DNA of 64,000 bases, from assembly GCA_018711005.1 (NCBI GenBank), contig DVIT01000044.1, positions 38,836 through 102,835 on the forward strand, written 5' to 3'. Positions 16,426 through 28,790 of this stretch are shown here, piece after piece; positions within the stretch are counted from its first letter, which is position 1, and each line of letters begins with the position of its first letter. The position numbers and the translations under genes were made by a program. Source of the stretch: Candidatus Scybalocola faecigallinarum (GTDB lineage: Bacteria; Bacillota; Clostridia; Lachnospirales; Lachnospiraceae). The notes under the pieces were generated by a model. It saw only the letters and a program-made list of their open reading frames with translations. It had not been told where the DNA came from and searched no databases.

Positions 16426-16860
16426 TTACTGCCGGGTCACAATCCTTTTGCGCTTTACATTGACCGTCTTCCCGGTGTCCAGGGGGATGGGCATGAGTTC
16501 TGGATTTAACTTTGCAAATGCCTCAAAATCCATGGCAAATGCTGACAGGATACTGTTTAAGCTGTCGCCTTCCTTTACTGTATAGGGCATGATCACATCC
16601 CACCCCAGTCCGGCGCCGGTCTGCCACTGATTTTGAGTGCCGCTTTCCTCCCGGGACGGCACAGAGCCCTGAATGTTCCCGGACATGACCATAGGAATAC
16701 AAAGGGTATCCCCTATGGCCAGATTATATACCTTTGTCCCGGGATTTGCGTCTATGATCTGATCCACAGAAACACCGTAGATCCGGCTCAGCCGGTACAG
16801 CGTATCGCCTTTTTTGATCACATGGGCAATGCCGTCACATTTTGACTCATAATAATTCAT
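16426..16860 (-). CDS. Protein with two LysM domains
   Basis: 144 residues from ATG 16860, chosen because GAGG is eight bases upstream. LysM 1 (about 12-56, HVIKKGDTLYRLSRIYGVSVDQIIDANPG) and LysM 2 (about 91-136, YTVKEGDSLNSILSAF) bind N-acetylglucosamine polymers such as peptidoglycan. There is no signal peptide or catalytic domain; proteins of this design in clostridia are often spore-associated (SafA-like). It is a short single gene, divergent from the dehydratase activase gene. Confidence 0.8.
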   Translation of the reverse strand: MNYYESKCDGIAHVIKKGDTLYRLSRIYGVSVDQIIDANPGTKVYNLAIGDTLCIPMVMSGNIQGSVPSREESGTQNQWQTGAGLGWDVIMPYTVKEGDSLNSILSAFAMDFEAFAKLNPELMPIPLDTGKTVNVKRKRIVTRQ

Positions 16861-16964
16861 AAATACGCCTCTTTTGGCCCGTCGCTTTAATATGATTATA
16901 TTCAAAGGAGACGGTTTTGGGAACAGTTAGTTACACTGTTTATGGTATTTTCATAAATTATCCA

Positions 16965-16993
16965 TTGTTTTTTTAGAACCTTTAGCGTATAAT
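16965..16993 (+). promoter_or_regulatory. Promoter of the dehydratase activase-like gene
   Basis: TTGTTT (16965-16970), 17 bases, TATAAT (16988-16993). The leader is about 90 bases and contains the hairpin described at 17028-17090. Confidence 0.65.
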
Positions 16994-17027
16994 AAACTCG
17001 GCTAAATGTTAAGATTTATTTAATAGT

Positions 17028-17090
17028 TAGGAGGTTATTGCGGGGTAATCGTTTGGACATTTGTCCGGGCTGTTACCCGCGATTTGCATG
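17028..17090 (+). promoter_or_regulatory. Ribosome site separated from its start codon by a hairpin
   Basis: TAGGAGG is at 17028-17034 but the ATG is at 17088. Between them lies a stem GCGGGgTAA/TTACCCGC (17040-17048 with 17073-17080) enclosing GGAC/GTCC (17055-17058 with 17063-17066). With the stem formed, the unpaired distance is TTATT plus GATTTGC, 12 bases, close to normal. No other ribosome site precedes the start. Confidence 0.6.
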
Positions 17091-20000
17091 ATGACTCAAA
17101 AGATTAGTTTAGGCATTGACATTGGTTCCACCACTGTCAAAGTAGCCTTTTTAGACGAAGAAAAAAACGTCCTTTTCTCGGATTATGAGCGCCATTTTGC
17201 CAACATCCGCGAAACCCTTCTCGCCCTCATACAAAAAGCATTTGACAAGCTTGGCCCCATGGAGATCTATCCCATGATCACCGGATCAGGGGGTATGTCT
17301 TTATCAAAAAGTGTTAATATACCTTTTGTACAGGAAGTGATCTCCGTATCAACAGCACTTCAGCTTTTTGCGCCTCAGACTGATGTGGCCATTGAGCTGG
17401 GCGGTGAGGACGCAAAGATCATTTATTTTTATGACGGAAATATTGAACAGCGTATGAACGGTATCTGCGCCGGCGGAACCGGCTCATTTATCGACCAGAT
17501 GGCATCCCTTTTACAGACCGATGCTGCCGGACTGAATGAGTATGCCAAAAATTATAAGGCGGTTTATCCGATTGCTGCCCGGTGCGGCGTATTTGCAAAG
17601 TCGGATATCCAGCCCCTGATCAACGACGGCGCTACAAAGGAAGACTTATCTGTATCCATTTTCCAGGCTGTTGTAAATCAGACCATCAGCGGCCTGGCCT
17701 GCGGTAAGCCGATCCGCGGCAATGTGGCCTTTCTTGGCGGCCCGCTCCACTTTTTATCTGAGCTGCGCCAGTGCTTTATCCGGACGCTGAAGCTTTCCGG
17801 GCCTCAGATCATTGCCCCGGAAAATTCCCATTTGTTTGCTGCCATTGGAGCGGCCCTTAATTATAAGGAAGATTCTCACATAAGCGTGGAGGAACTGATC
17901 CGGCTTTTATCTTCCGATATTAAGATCGCGGCAGAAACCCCCCGGATGCAGCCATTATTTAAAAACCAGGAGGAATATGACGCCTTTGTAGAAAAGCATA
18001 ATGCCCATACGGTAAAGAAGGGAAGTCTTGCTGATTATGAAGGCGACTGCTTCTTAGGTATTGACGCCGGTTCCACCACGACCAAGGTGGCTGTCATCGG
18101 CGAGGACGGTACGCTCCTTTATTCATTTTACAGCAGCAACAACGGAAATCCCTTAAAGACCACCATCCGGGCCATTACAGAAATCACCCAATTACTTCCG
18201 GACAGCGCCCGCATTGTCAACTCCTGCTCTACCGGATACGGAGAGGCGCTGATCAAGGCTGCCCTTATGCTGGATGAAGGAGAGGTTGAAACCGTAGCCC
18301 ACTACTATGCCGCTGCATTTTTCGAGCCGGATGTGGACTGTATCCTGGATATTGGCGGCCAGGATATGAAGTGTATTAAGATCAAAAATAATACGGTAGA
18401 TAACGTGCTTTTAAATGAAGCCTGTTCTTCCGGCTGCGGTTCCTTTATTGAAACCTTTGCCAAGTCTTTAAATTACAGCGTCCAGGACTTTGCCAAGGCC
18501 GCCTTATTTGCTGAAAATCCTGTAGACCTGGGTTCCCGGTGTACAGTATTTATGAACTCCAACGTAAAGCAGGCCCAGAAGGAAGGCGCCGAGGTCGGCG
18601 ATATTTCCGCAGGTCTTGCCTACTCTGTGATTAAAAACGCCCTGTTAAAGGTTATTAAGCTGACAGATCCCAAGGATCTGGGCCAAAAAGTTGTTGTCCA
18701 GGGCGGAACCTTTTATAATGACGCTGTTTTGCGCAGCTTTGAAAGGATTTCCCAGTGTGAAGCTGTCCGCCCGGATATTGCCGGTATTATGGGCGCCTTC
18801 GGAGCAGCCCTTATCGCCAGGGAGCGTTATGACGGCAGCGAATCGACTATGCTGCCCCTGGAAAAGATCATTGACCTGAAATATACAACATCCATGGCAC
18901 GGTGCAAAGGCTGTACCAATAACTGCCACCTGACCATTAACCGTTTTTCCGGCGGACGCCAGTTTATTACAGGAAACCGGTGCGAGGTCGGCCTGGGCCG
19001 TGAAAAGAAAAAGAGCGATGTGCCCAACCTTTTTGCCTATAAGCTGAAACGTCTGTTTTCCTATGAGCCTTTGGAGGCAGATAAAGCGTACCGCGGCACT
19101 GTAGGTATTCCAAGAGTTTTAAATATGTATGAAAACTATCCTTTCTGGTTTACCTTTTTTAACGAGCTGGGCTACCGGGTGATCCTGTCCCCGCCATCTT
19201 CGGCCAAGATCTACTCACTGGGCATTGAGTCCATTCCAAGCGAGTCTGTATGCTATCCGGCCAAGCTGGTCCACGGCCATATTATGTGGCTGTTAAAACA
19301 GGGGATCAATTTTATCTTCTACCCCAGCATTCCTTACGAGCGCAATGAGGTGGAAGGCTCCAATAACCACTACAACTGCCCTATTGTAACTTCCTATTCG
19401 GAAAATATTAAAAATAATGTGGAAGAACTGCGGGATGAAAATATCCGTTTCATGAATCCGTTTTTGGCTTTGGACAACCTGGAAAAACTGAAGGATCGTC
19501 TGGTTGCTGAAATCGGAAAAACCTTTAATATTCCTGACAGCGAGATCAATCTGGCTGCCCAGAAGGCATGGGATGAGCTGGAAAGCGTCCGCCAGGATAT
19601 GCGGGATAAAGGCGAGGAAACTCTGGCATACCTGCAGGAGCATCACATGAAAGGTATTGTCCTGGCCGGCCGTCCTTATCACACAGACGGCGAAATCAAC
19701 CACGGTATTCCTGAGCTGATCACTTCCTACGGCATTGCTGTACTCACCGAGGACAGTGTGTCTCATTTAGGCCAGCCGGAGCGGCCCCTGATCGTTTCCG
19801 ACCAGTGGATGTACCACTCCCGCCTTTATGCAGCGGCTCAGTTTGTAAAAACCCAGCAGAACCTGGAGCTGGTCCAGTTAAACTCCTTTGGCTGCGGCCT
19901 GGACGCTGTCACCACAGATCAGGTAAAGGATATTTTAAATGGCTCCGGCCGTTTGTATACATGCCTTAAGATCGATGAAGTCAGCAACCTGGGCGCTGCC

Positions 20001-21320
20001 CGTATCCGTATCCGCTCTTTAATTGCGGCGATCCGTATGCGTGAGCAGAAGAACATTCACGGCGATCTGCATAGTGCGGCCCATGACCGTATTGTTTATA
20101 CAAAGGAAATGTCCAGGGACTATACTATCCTTGTGCCAAACATGTCGCCTATCCACTTTGAACTGCTGGCTCCGGCCTTAAACGCTCACGGATTACATAT
20201 TGAGCTGCTCCCCGACTGTGACCGGGAGGCTATTGATATTGGATTAAAATATGTCAATAATGACGCCTGCTATCCATCCATTTGTGTTGTGGGACAGATC
20301 ATGAAGGCCCTTTTGTCCGGAAAGTACGACCTGAACAAGGTGGCTGTGGCCATGTCCCAGACCGGCGGCGGCTGCCGTGCTACAAACTATGTCGGCTTTA
20401 TCCGCCGTGCCCTGCAAAACGCAGATATGCATCAGATCCCTGTAGTGGCATTAAGCGCCCAGGGCATTGAAAAGAATCCGGGCTTTAAGTACACACTGCC
20501 AATGCTTAAGGCAGCCATTGAGGCTATTGTGTACGGAGATATTTTTATGCGTGTCCTTTACCGGATGCGTCCTTATGAAAAGGTAAAAGGCAGCGCCAAT
20601 GCCCTTCATGAAAAGTGGGCAAAACGCTGTATTGATTCTCTGACAGGAAAAGCAAAGAGCAACTTTAAGAAAAATGTTCAGGGGATCATCCGCGATTTTG
20701 ATGCGCTGCCCATTGATGAAAACCTGAAGAAACCAAGAGTGGGCATTGTAGGTGAGATCCTTGTAAAGTTCTCCCCGTCAGCCAACAATTATCTGGTGGA
20801 CCTGCTGGAAGCAGAAGGGGCCGAGGCTGTTATGCCGGATTTACTGGATTTCTTCCTGTACAGCTTTTACAATGCCAACTTTAAACGGGATTTCCTTGGA
20901 AAGTCCAAAAAAGCGGCCATGCTGTGCAACCTGGGGATCAAATTCCTGGAAGCGATCCGAAAAACAGCCCGTATGGAGTTAAGAGCCAGCAAGCACTTCT
21001 GTGAGCAGGCCGTGATTCAGGATCTGGCTAAATATGCTGAACCTATTGTATCTCTTGGCAACCAGACCGGTGAGGGGTGGTTCCTTACCGGCGAGATGAT
21101 CGAGCTGATCCATCAGGGCGCGCCCAACATTGTATGTACCCAGCCTTTCGGCTGCCTGCCTAACCATATTGTAGGCAAGGGCGTTATTAAAGAGCTGCGC
21201 CGCCAGTATCCAAAAGCAAATATCGTAGCCATTGACTACGATCCAGGCGCCAGCGAGGTCAACCAGGTCAACCGTATTAAGCTTATGCTTGCTACAGCCA
21301 ATAAAAATCTTAAGCAATAA
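17088..21320 (+). CDS. Large fusion: double 2-hydroxyacyl-CoA dehydratase activase plus dehydratase-like C-terminal domains
   Basis: 1410 residues. Two BadF/HgdC-type ASKHA ATPase domains (about 5-255 and 318-580) each start with GID(I/A)GSTT and have the two Cys that hold the [4Fe-4S] cluster: CAGGTGSF with AARCGVF, and CSSGCGSF with GSRCTVF. Then a DUF2229-type region (about 640-870, starting [13 protein letters not shown] with a Cys cluster) and a C-terminal part related to the dehydratase D component ([33 protein letters not shown]). Free activases use ATP to inject an electron into 2-hydroxyacyl-CoA dehydratases; the substrate of this widespread clostridial fusion is not known. No dehydratase or CoA-transferase genes lie beside it. 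Confidence 0.9.
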   Translation: MMTQKISLGIDIGSTTVKVAFLDEEKNVLFSDYERHFANIRETLLALIQKAFDKLGPMEIYPMITGSGGMSLSKSVNIPFVQEVISVSTALQLFAPQTDVAIELGGEDAKIIYFYDGNIEQRMNGICAGGTGSFIDQMASLLQTDAAGLNEYAKNYKAVYPIAARCGVFAKSDIQPLINDGATKEDLSVSIFQAVVNQTISGLACGKPIRGNVAFLGGPLHFLSELRQCFIRTLKLSGPQIIAPENSHLFAAIGAALNYKEDSHISVEELIRLLSSDIKIAAETPRMQPLFKNQEEYDAFVEKHNAHTVKKGSLADYEGDCFLGIDAGSTTTKVAVIGEDGTLLYSFYSSNNGNPLKTTIRAITEITQLLPDSARIVNSCSTGYGEALIKAALMLDEGEVETVAHYYAAAFFEPDVDCILDIGGQDMKCIKIKNNTVDNVLLNEACSSGCGSFIETFAKSLNYSVQDFAKAALFAENPVDLGSRCTVFMNSNVKQAQKEGAEVGDISAGLAYSVIKNALLKVIKLTDPKDLGQKVVVQGGTFYNDAVLRSFERISQCEAVRPDIAGIMGAFGAALIARERYDGSESTMLPLEKIIDLKYTTSMARCKGCTNNCHLTINRFSGGRQFITGNRCEVGLGREKKKSDVPNLFAYKLKRLFSYEPLEADKAYRGTVGIPRVLNMYENYPFWFTFFNELGYRVILSPPSSAKIYSLGIESIPSESVCYPAKLVHGHIMWLLKQGINFIFYPSIPYERNEVEGSNNHYNCPIVTSYSENIKNNVEELRDENIRFMNPFLALDNLEKLKDRLVAEIGKTFNIPDSEINLAAQKAWDELESVRQDMRDKGEETLAYLQEHHMKGIVLAGRPYHTDGEINHGIPELITSYGIAVLTEDSVSHLGQPERPLIVSDQWMYHSRLYAAAQFVKTQQNLELVQLNSFGCGLDAVTTDQVKDILNGSGRLYTCLKIDEVSNLGAARIRIRSLIAAIRMREQKNIHGDLHSAAHDRIVYTKEMSRDYTILVPNMSPIHFELLAPALNAHGLHIELLPDCDREAIDIGLKYVNNDACYPSICVVGQIMKALLSGKYDLNKVAVAMSQTGGGCRATNYVGFIRRALQNADMHQIPVVALSAQGIEKNPGFKYTLPMLKAAIEAIVYGDIFMRVLYRMRPYEKVKGSANALHEKWAKRCIDSLTGKAKSNFKKNVQGIIRDFDALPIDENLKKPRVGIVGEILVKFSPSANNYLVDLLEAEGAEAVMPDLLDFFLYSFYNANFKRDFLGKSKKAAMLCNLGIKFLEAIRKTARMELRASKHFCEQAVIQDLAKYAEPIVSLGNQTGEGWFLTGEMIELIHQGAPNIVCTQPFGCLPNHIVGKGVIKELRRQYPKANIVAIDYDPGASEVNQVNRIKLMLATANKNLKQ

Positions 21321-21398
21321 TTTTCGGGCCGGCCAGGCCACGCCTGGCGCCCATAAAAAGGCCCGGGGAGCGGATATGATCCATACCCCGGGGCAAAG

Positions 21399-21442
21399 AA
21401 AAGGCCGTGTTTTTCATGTACGTATGAAAAACACGGCCTTTT
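21399..21442. terminator. Strong bidirectional terminator
   Basis: Perfect 19-bp arms (AAGGCCGTGTTTTTCAT and complement) around a six-base loop, ending TTTT on both strands. It separates the convergent activase and metallophosphoesterase genes. A second stem, GCCCGGGG/CCCCGGGGC (21360-21394), precedes it. Confidence 0.85.
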
Positions 21443-21489
21443 GGCTGCTGTCAAAAATTATGGTTATATCTATCCGTTTAGAGTGGTCT

Positions 21490-22302
21490 TTAACTTTCCT
21501 TTCCGGGGATAATATCAATAACGCCCAGCTCCACAGGATTAAAAATACGCGGAACGGAAACATAGTAGGCCAGACCCCGGCTGTTAATATGCACCTGATG
21601 GCCAAAATCATAGCGGCCTCCGGCATACTTTGGGAAAAATCCCTGAGACGGAGCATAAATCCCGTTAATAAGCCCGGGAATGCGCCACTGGCCCCCATGG
21701 GCATGACCGGAAAGCACCAGGTCAAAGCCGCTGTCAATATAGCTTTGAATGCGCTCCGGCCTGTGGGTAAGTAAAACAGAAAAAAGCTCCGGATGTCTGT
21801 CAGACATCTCCTGAGCCCGGTTTAACTGATCCATCCAGGATTCCTGCGGATTCATCGGATCATCCACGCCGCAGATGCATACTTTCATCCCGTCCAGGTC
21901 AAGAATCTGCCCCTCCCCTTCCAGTACATGGATACCAAAAGAGCGGACATAGGCCTTGGCTTTGTCAGGATTTTTATAAATAAATTCATGATTTCCGGTC
22001 ACATAATAGCAGGGGTACTTTTTCCCCAGGGCCTTAAACAGATCCCCGGCAGCCTCTTTATGAAACCGCTTTCCCAGCATGTCCCCGGTCATACAGATCA
22101 GATCCGGAGAAACAGCGTCGATCATGCGGATCAGGGATCTTTGATGCTTCCCGTAAATACAGCAGTGAAGATCGGAAAGGTGGACACACCGGAAGGCATG
22201 TCCTGCTTTTTCTGATCTTACCTTATAATTTTTAAGGACCGGGAGCTTCCATGGCTTATTATTTTGAGATATTTTCAGATTCATCTTTTTAACAACGGTC
22301 AT
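21490..22302 (-). CDS. Metallophosphoesterase (YkuE-like)
   Basis: 270 residues. Di-metal phosphoesterase motifs are complete: LSDLHC, GDML, TGNHEFI and LSGHAHGGQW; a VLLTHRPE motif also fits. Relatives act on phospholipid or nucleotide phosphodiesters at the membrane; the substrate here is unknown. No clear signal peptide, although the first 20 residues are basic and could be an anchor. GGAGG is seven bases before ATG 22302. It is 23 bases downstream of atpC and may be cotranscribed with the ATP synthase operon. Confidence 0.88.
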   Translation of the reverse strand: MTVVKKMNLKISQNNKPWKLPVLKNYKVRSEKAGHAFRCVHLSDLHCCIYGKHQRSLIRMIDAVSPDLICMTGDMLGKRFHKEAAGDLFKALGKKYPCYYVTGNHEFIYKNPDKAKAYVRSFGIHVLEGEGQILDLDGMKVCICGVDDPMNPQESWMDQLNRAQEMSDRHPELFSVLLTHRPERIQSYIDSGFDLVLSGHAHGGQWRIPGLINGIYAPSQGFFPKYAGGRYDFGHQVHINSRGLAYYVSVPRIFNPVELGVIDIIPGKES

Positions 22303-22325
22303 GCAGCGCCTCCATCCTTTTAACC

Positions 22326-22742
22326 TTAATTGTGATCCCGCATCTTACTTGCGGCACTAAGACGGGACATTGCCCGGGCCAGGGACATTTTGCTTAAATG
22401 GTACTCCTGGATGCTCATTTTCTGGCGCAGCTGTTCACGCGCCCGCTCCTGCGCTTCCCGGGCACGGACAATATCAATATCCTCCGGCCGCTCCGCAGTC
22501 AGGACCATGACCCGCACACGGTTATTGATCACCTCAGCAAAGCCTGAGCTGACCACACATGCCCGGCTTTCGCCGTCCTTTGTCACAAACTCTACAGTTC
22601 CCGGCACAACGGCAATGATCATATTTTCATGATGGGCAAGAATCTGCACACCTCCGTCCGGTGCAGGAAGAACGACTGAAGCGGCCCGGCCGCTGAAAAA
22701 CTGCTTATCACTGGCAAGGATTTCCAATGAAAATGTATTCAT
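22326..22742 (-). CDS. atpC: ATP synthase F1 subunit epsilon
   Basis: 138 residues. The N-terminal beta sandwich (FSLEILASDKQFFSGRAASVVLPAPDGGVQIL) and C-terminal helical pair (ERAREQLRQKMS...) are normal. It couples rotor to gamma and inhibits ATP hydrolysis. Last gene of the atp operon, 21 bases after atpD. Confidence 0.97.
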   Translation of the reverse strand: MNTFSLEILASDKQFFSGRAASVVLPAPDGGVQILAHHENMIIAVVPGTVEFVTKDGESRACVVSSGFAEVINNRVRVMVLTAERPEDIDIVRAREAQERAREQLRQKMSIQEYHLSKMSLARAMSRLSAASKMRDHN

Positions 22743-22763
22743 ACACCGTACCTCCTGACTTTA

Positions 22764-25060
<2,297 letters not shown>

Positions 25061-25064
25061 AAGA

Positions 25065-26573
25065 TCACCTGTTCTTTTCTTTATACTCGCTGGCCGCAGC
25101 CACGATCTTTTCTACAAGCTCGTCCGTTAAAACCCTGTCAGACTCAATTTCCTGGCCAATATGAGGATAAGTATTGTCAATATAGGCCAGCATATCCAGC
25201 TGAAATTCCTTCACTTTTCCAAGAGGCAGATCCACAAAAAGCTTATGAGTCGCTGCACATAAGGTGATCACCTGTTCATGAAGGGACAGAGGATGGCACA
25301 GAGGCTGCTTTAGCAGCTCCATCAAGGTGCTTCCGTAAGCCAGCTGGGCTTTTGTTGCAGCATCCAGATCTGAGCTGAACTGGGTAAATACCTGCATTTC
25401 CCGGTACTGGGCCAGGTCGATACGGATCGTACCGGAGGCTTTTTTCATAGCCTTTGTCTGAGCCGCGCCGCCCACACGGGATACGGAAAGACCTACATTT
25501 ACTGCAGGACGCATACCTTCATTAAACAGATCGCTCTCTAAAAAGATCTGTCCATCGGTAATGGAGATCACGTTTGTAGGAATATAGGCAGAAACATCAC
25601 CAGCCTGAGTCTCAATAATGGGCAGGGCTGTAATGGAACCGCCGCCGGCCTCGTCACTTAAGCGGCTGGAACGCTCCAGCAGTCTTGAGTGAAGATAGAA
25701 TACGTCGCCGGGATAAGCCTCACGGCCCGGGGAACGCTCCAAAAGCAGGGACAGGGCACGGTAAGCAACCGCATGCTTGGACAGATCATCATAAACGATG
25801 AGCACATCCTTGCCCTTATACATGAAATACTCTGCCAAAGATGTGCCTGAATAAGGGGCAATATACTGCAGGGGCGCGCAGTCGCTGGCTGTGGCGCACA
25901 CAACTGTGGTATAGCTCATGGCGTTATTCTTTTCCAAAGTATTTACCAGCTTGGCAATAGTGGACGCTTTCTGTCCGATCGCCACGTAAATACAGATCAC
26001 ATCCTTACCCTTCTGGTTAATGATGGTATCTGTAGCAATGGATGTTTTTCCGGTCTGACGGTCGCCGATGATCAGCTCACGCTGTCCCCGGCCAATAGGA
26101 AACATGGAGTCAATGGACAAAATACCGGTTTCCATAGGCACGCCTACAGATTTGCGGTCAATAATGCCCGGCGCTTCCTGCTCAATGGGACGGTAGTCAT
26201 CCGCCTTGATCTCGCCTTTTCCGTCAATGGGGGCGCCAAGAGCGTCAATAATACGGCCTACATAGGCTTCACCAACAGGGATACCGGCTTTTTTCTTTGT
26301 CCGGGTCACTTTGGTGCCTTCCCGGATCCCTGTATCTTTTCCAAATAAAATACAGCCGATACTGTCCTGGCGTATATCCTGGACCATACCTTTCAGGCCG
26401 TTTTCAAAAATAACGATTTCTCCGTACATGGCATGGTCAATGCCGTAAATATTGGCAATGCCGTCACCGACAGAAATTACCCGGCCGGTCTCCTGCTCCT
26501 TGCAGATCTCATCGTAATTTTCGATTTCTTCTTTTAAAATTGATATGATTTCATCAGAATAAATGGTACTCAC
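25065..26573 (-). CDS. atpA: ATP synthase F1 subunit alpha
   Basis: 502 residues. Non-catalytic nucleotide-binding subunit with Walker A GDRQTGKT, and [10 protein letters not shown] and VSRVGGAAQ blocks. GTG start at 26573 preceded by GGAGG; no ATG gives a better start. Confidence 0.97.
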   Translation of the reverse strand: MSTIYSDEIISILKEEIENYDEICKEQETGRVISVGDGIANIYGIDHAMYGEIVIFENGLKGMVQDIRQDSIGCILFGKDTGIREGTKVTRTKKKAGIPVGEAYVGRIIDALGAPIDGKGEIKADDYRPIEQEAPGIIDRKSVGVPMETGILSIDSMFPIGRGQRELIIGDRQTGKTSIATDTIINQKGKDVICIYVAIGQKASTIAKLVNTLEKNNAMSYTTVVCATASDCAPLQYIAPYSGTSLAEYFMYKGKDVLIVYDDLSKHAVAYRALSLLLERSPGREAYPGDVFYLHSRLLERSSRLSDEAGGGSITALPIIETQAGDVSAYIPTNVISITDGQIFLESDLFNEGMRPAVNVGLSVSRVGGAAQTKAMKKASGTIRIDLAQYREMQVFTQFSSDLDAATKAQLAYGSTLMELLKQPLCHPLSLHEQVITLCAATHKLFVDLPLGKVKEFQLDMLAYIDNTYPHIGQEIESDRVLTDELVEKIVAAASEYKEKNR

Positions 26574-26577
26574 CTTT

Positions 26578-27096
26578 TCACCTCCGGATTAATCGCTGTT
26601 CCAGCTGATCAAAACGGCCACGGATACTGTAATCCATTTCACAGCCGCCGGCCTCAATAATAAATCCGCCGATAAGCGACGGATCTTTTACAATGTCAAT
26701 GCGGGCATCATCCACAGTGAAACGGCTGCAAATATACTTGCGTATGCCTTCAAGCTGCTGGGGCTTTGGGGGCGTTACACAGCGAATGACCACATTGAGT
26801 ACATTTTTCATCATATTTACATAGTCTTCATAGCATTCAAAAATCATGTCCAGAAGACCGCACTTTTCATGTTTGCATACGACTTTCATAAAGGTACGTA
26901 TGCTTTCCGGGAAAATCCGGTCCACACAAGCCATTTTCTGTGTCATGGACACTACCGGGCATGTAAGAACCTTCATCAGCTGGGGAGATCCGCAGATCAT
27001 CTCCCGGCTGGTTTTTATATCTTTTTCCGGCAAATGCAGATCATATAATGCAGCCGCATAAGATCTGGCCGCCTGGCGGTTAAGGCTGTTTCCCAT
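26578..27096 (-). CDS. atpH: ATP synthase subunit delta
   Basis: 172 residues from ATG 27096 (AGGTG eight bases upstream), overlapping the end of atpF by 17 bases. [14 protein letters not shown] at the N-terminus and [14 protein letters not shown] near the C-terminus are the OSCP/delta signatures. It links F1 to the peripheral stalk. Confidence 0.95.
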   Translation of the reverse strand: MGNSLNRQAARSYAAALYDLHLPEKDIKTSREMICGSPQLMKVLTCPVVSMTQKMACVDRIFPESIRTFMKVVCKHEKCGLLDMIFECYEDYVNMMKNVLNVVIRCVTPPKPQQLEGIRKYICSRFTVDDARIDIVKDPSLIGGFIIEAGGCEMDYSIRGRFDQLEQRLIRR

Positions 27097-27577
27097 GTTG
27101 ATCACCTGCTTCTTCCAGGAACTTGTCATACAATGCCAGATCATCCTCGCTGTAATCCCTCTGTCCGGTTACCTTGCGGGCGGCTTCCATGGCCAGTCCG
27201 GCAACCTGAGATTTCAGATCAAGCATTGCTTTTTCCTTTTCAAGGGCAATATTTTTCTCGGCATTTTCAAGGAGTGATGCCGCATCCTTTTGTGCATCCT
27301 TCATGACACGGTCATATTCACTCTTTGCGCTGAGTTTTGCATCAGCCACAATTTTACTGGACTCATCCCGGGCGCCCACCAGAGCGGCTTCATACTGTTC
27401 TTTTAATTTTAACGCTTCTTCCTGATCTGATCTTGCCTGGTTTAAACCGTCCTCAATAAGCTTCTTGCGCTTTTCCATAATATTTGCAATGGGTTTGATC
27501 AAAAATACTTTCATCAGGACGTAAAAAATAACCAAATTGATCAGGGTAAAGAGAAGGTTCCAATCCAGTTTAAGCAC
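27080..27577 (-). CDS. atpF: ATP synthase Fo subunit b
   Basis: 165 residues with GTG start at 27577. One N-terminal membrane helix (LLFTLINLVIFYVLMKVFL) and a long coiled coil form the peripheral stalk; C-terminus RKVTGQRDYSEDDLALYDKF binds delta. Confidence 0.95.
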   Translation of the reverse strand: MLKLDWNLLFTLINLVIFYVLMKVFLIKPIANIMEKRKKLIEDGLNQARSDQEEALKLKEQYEAALVGARDESSKIVADAKLSAKSEYDRVMKDAQKDAASLLENAEKNIALEKEKAMLDLKSQVAGLAMEAARKVTGQRDYSEDDLALYDKFLEEAGDQHGKQP

Positions 27578-27601
27578 CTTTCTACACCTTCCTTTTCAGG
27601 A

Positions 27602-27823
27602 TCAGCCCAGGAATAAAATGATAAACAGGGCTACGATAAAACCATAAATAGCAGTTGCCTCGGCAAGAGCACATCCAAGGATCAGAGATTTGCTGATCTT
27701 GCTTTCTGCTTCCGGCTGTCTTGCAATAGCCTCTACGGCTTTACCTGTGGCAAGACCGATACCAATACCTGCACCTACACCTGTTAATACTGCAACTGCT
27801 GCTCCGATTGCTACTAATGTCAT
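27602..27823 (-). CDS. atpE: ATP synthase Fo subunit c (rotor ring)
   Basis: 73 residues, two membrane helices joined by the ARQPEA polar loop; the ion-carrying Glu lies in [10 protein letters not shown]. Compared with the sodium-binding ring of Ilyobacter, the helix-1 Gln is Ile (GIGIGLATG) and the Ser following the Glu is Ala, so two classical Na+ ligands are missing; Thr and Tyr of that site remain. Proton coupling is therefore favoured, as an inference. Confidence 0.95.
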   Translation of the reverse strand: MTLVAIGAAVAVLTGVGAGIGIGLATGKAVEAIARQPEAESKISKSLILGCALAEATAIYGFIVALFIILFLG

Positions 27824-27892
27824 AATTGATTCTTCCTTTCCAGCACCCTAAATGGGCGTCTCTGCAATTTTTTCATTTTCATACATAATAAC

Positions 27893-28597
27893 TTATTCCA
27901 CAGCTTCTTTTATAAATAGTGAAGTAAGGAATACAAAAACATAAGCCTGGATCAGGCCGTCAAATACGTCAAAATACAAACTGAAAGGTACCGGCAGACC
28001 CACAGGCAGGAGCGCTTTTAAAAGCTCCATGACAACAAATGAGCCCAGGACATTTCCAAACAGACGCATACACAATGACAGCGGACGTATAATGATTTCC
28101 AGGAGATTTAAAGGAGCGATCACAGGAACCGGCTGGCCAAAGGCCTTTAACCATCCCTTCACACCTTTTTGATGGATTCCTGAATATTCAATAAGGATAA
28201 TGCTGGCAATGGCCAGTGCCGCTGTCACGTTCATATCCTTTGTTGGAGGAGTGAACCCGAAAACACCGATCAGGTTTGATGCACCAATATAAAGAGCCAC
28301 GGTAATCAGGTAAGGAACGTAGCGTTTGCCGTTTTTCCCGACAGTACCCTCAAAAAAGTTCTGAAGGAACTCAATGAACGACTCTAACATCAGCTGCTTT
28401 TTACTAACGTTTTCCACCCGGAGATTCCGGACAAGGATGATAGACAGCAATGTAAACACAGCCATAATGATCCATGTCACGACAACAGATTCATAAACCG
28501 GTATCCCGTCTCCGATAGGAATAGTAAAAACGGTATGGACTTCAAGGGCTTCCATCAAGTCATTTGCAAATTCTTCCGTATCGATTCCTCCTTTCAT
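27893..28597 (-). CDS. atpB: ATP synthase Fo subunit a
   Basis: 234 residues, five to six membrane helices. LEIIIRPLSLCMRLFGNVLG carries the essential Arg of the ion channel. The start is not straightforward: ATG 28597 has no ribosome site upstream, while a perfect AAAGGAGG lies just inside the frame (28595-28588) with no ATG, GTG or TTG at normal distance (an in-frame ACG is seven bases away). ATG 28597 or the internal ATG at 28555 are the alternatives. Confidence 0.93.
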   Translation of the reverse strand: MKGGIDTEEFANDLMEALEVHTVFTIPIGDGIPVYESVVVTWIIMAVFTLLSIILVRNLRVENVSKKQLMLESFIEFLQNFFEGTVGKNGKRYVPYLITVALYIGASNLIGVFGFTPPTKDMNVTAALAIASIILIEYSGIHQKGVKGWLKAFGQPVPVIAPLNLLEIIIRPLSLCMRLFGNVLGSFVVMELLKALLPVGLPVPFSLYFDVFDGLIQAYVFVFLTSLFIKEAVE

Positions 28598-28603
28598 AGT
28601 AAT

Positions 28604-28650
28604 TGCCGTATTTTACGGCATAAAGGTAAGTCCTTACCGGCCTTACCTTT
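28604..28650 (-). promoter_or_regulatory. Two hairpins in the atp operon leader
   Basis: Minus-strand order: AAAGGTAAG/CTTACCTTT stem (28650-28622) and then TGCCGTA/TACGGCA with a three-base loop (28620-28604), ending seven bases before ATG 28597. They could affect translation of atpB, whose ribosome site placement is odd. Confidence 0.5.
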
Positions 28651-28709
28651 TATCACTCGTCATTTTACTACTTTTATTTTTATTTGAAAAATGATAAAAT
28701 ATTATGGTT

Positions 28710-28738
28710 GATATAGCATTTTGTTATATCTATGTCAA
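28710..28738 (-). promoter_or_regulatory. Promoter of the atp operon overlapping an inverted repeat
   Basis: Minus strand TTGACA (28738-28733), 17 bases, TATATC (28715-28710). The inverted repeat GATATA-N9-TATATC (28710-28730) covers the -10 and spacer and looks like a LysR-type operator, being next to a divergent LysR gene. Confidence 0.6.
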
Positions 28739-28740
28739 AC

Positions 28741-28770
28741 TTGCACAAAAATATATCTTAACATTATATA
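28741..28770 (+). promoter_or_regulatory. Promoter of the LysR gene
   Basis: TTGCAC (28741-28746), 18 bases, TATATA (28765-28770), 21 bases before the ATG. Confidence 0.55.
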
Positions 28771-28790
28771 TTAAGAAGGAGTTTTGTCAA

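Noticed and set aside
27602..28597. Sodium-type ATP synthase typical of some anaerobes
   Set aside because: The c subunit lacks the Gln and Ser ligands; the evidence favours protons, though not proven.
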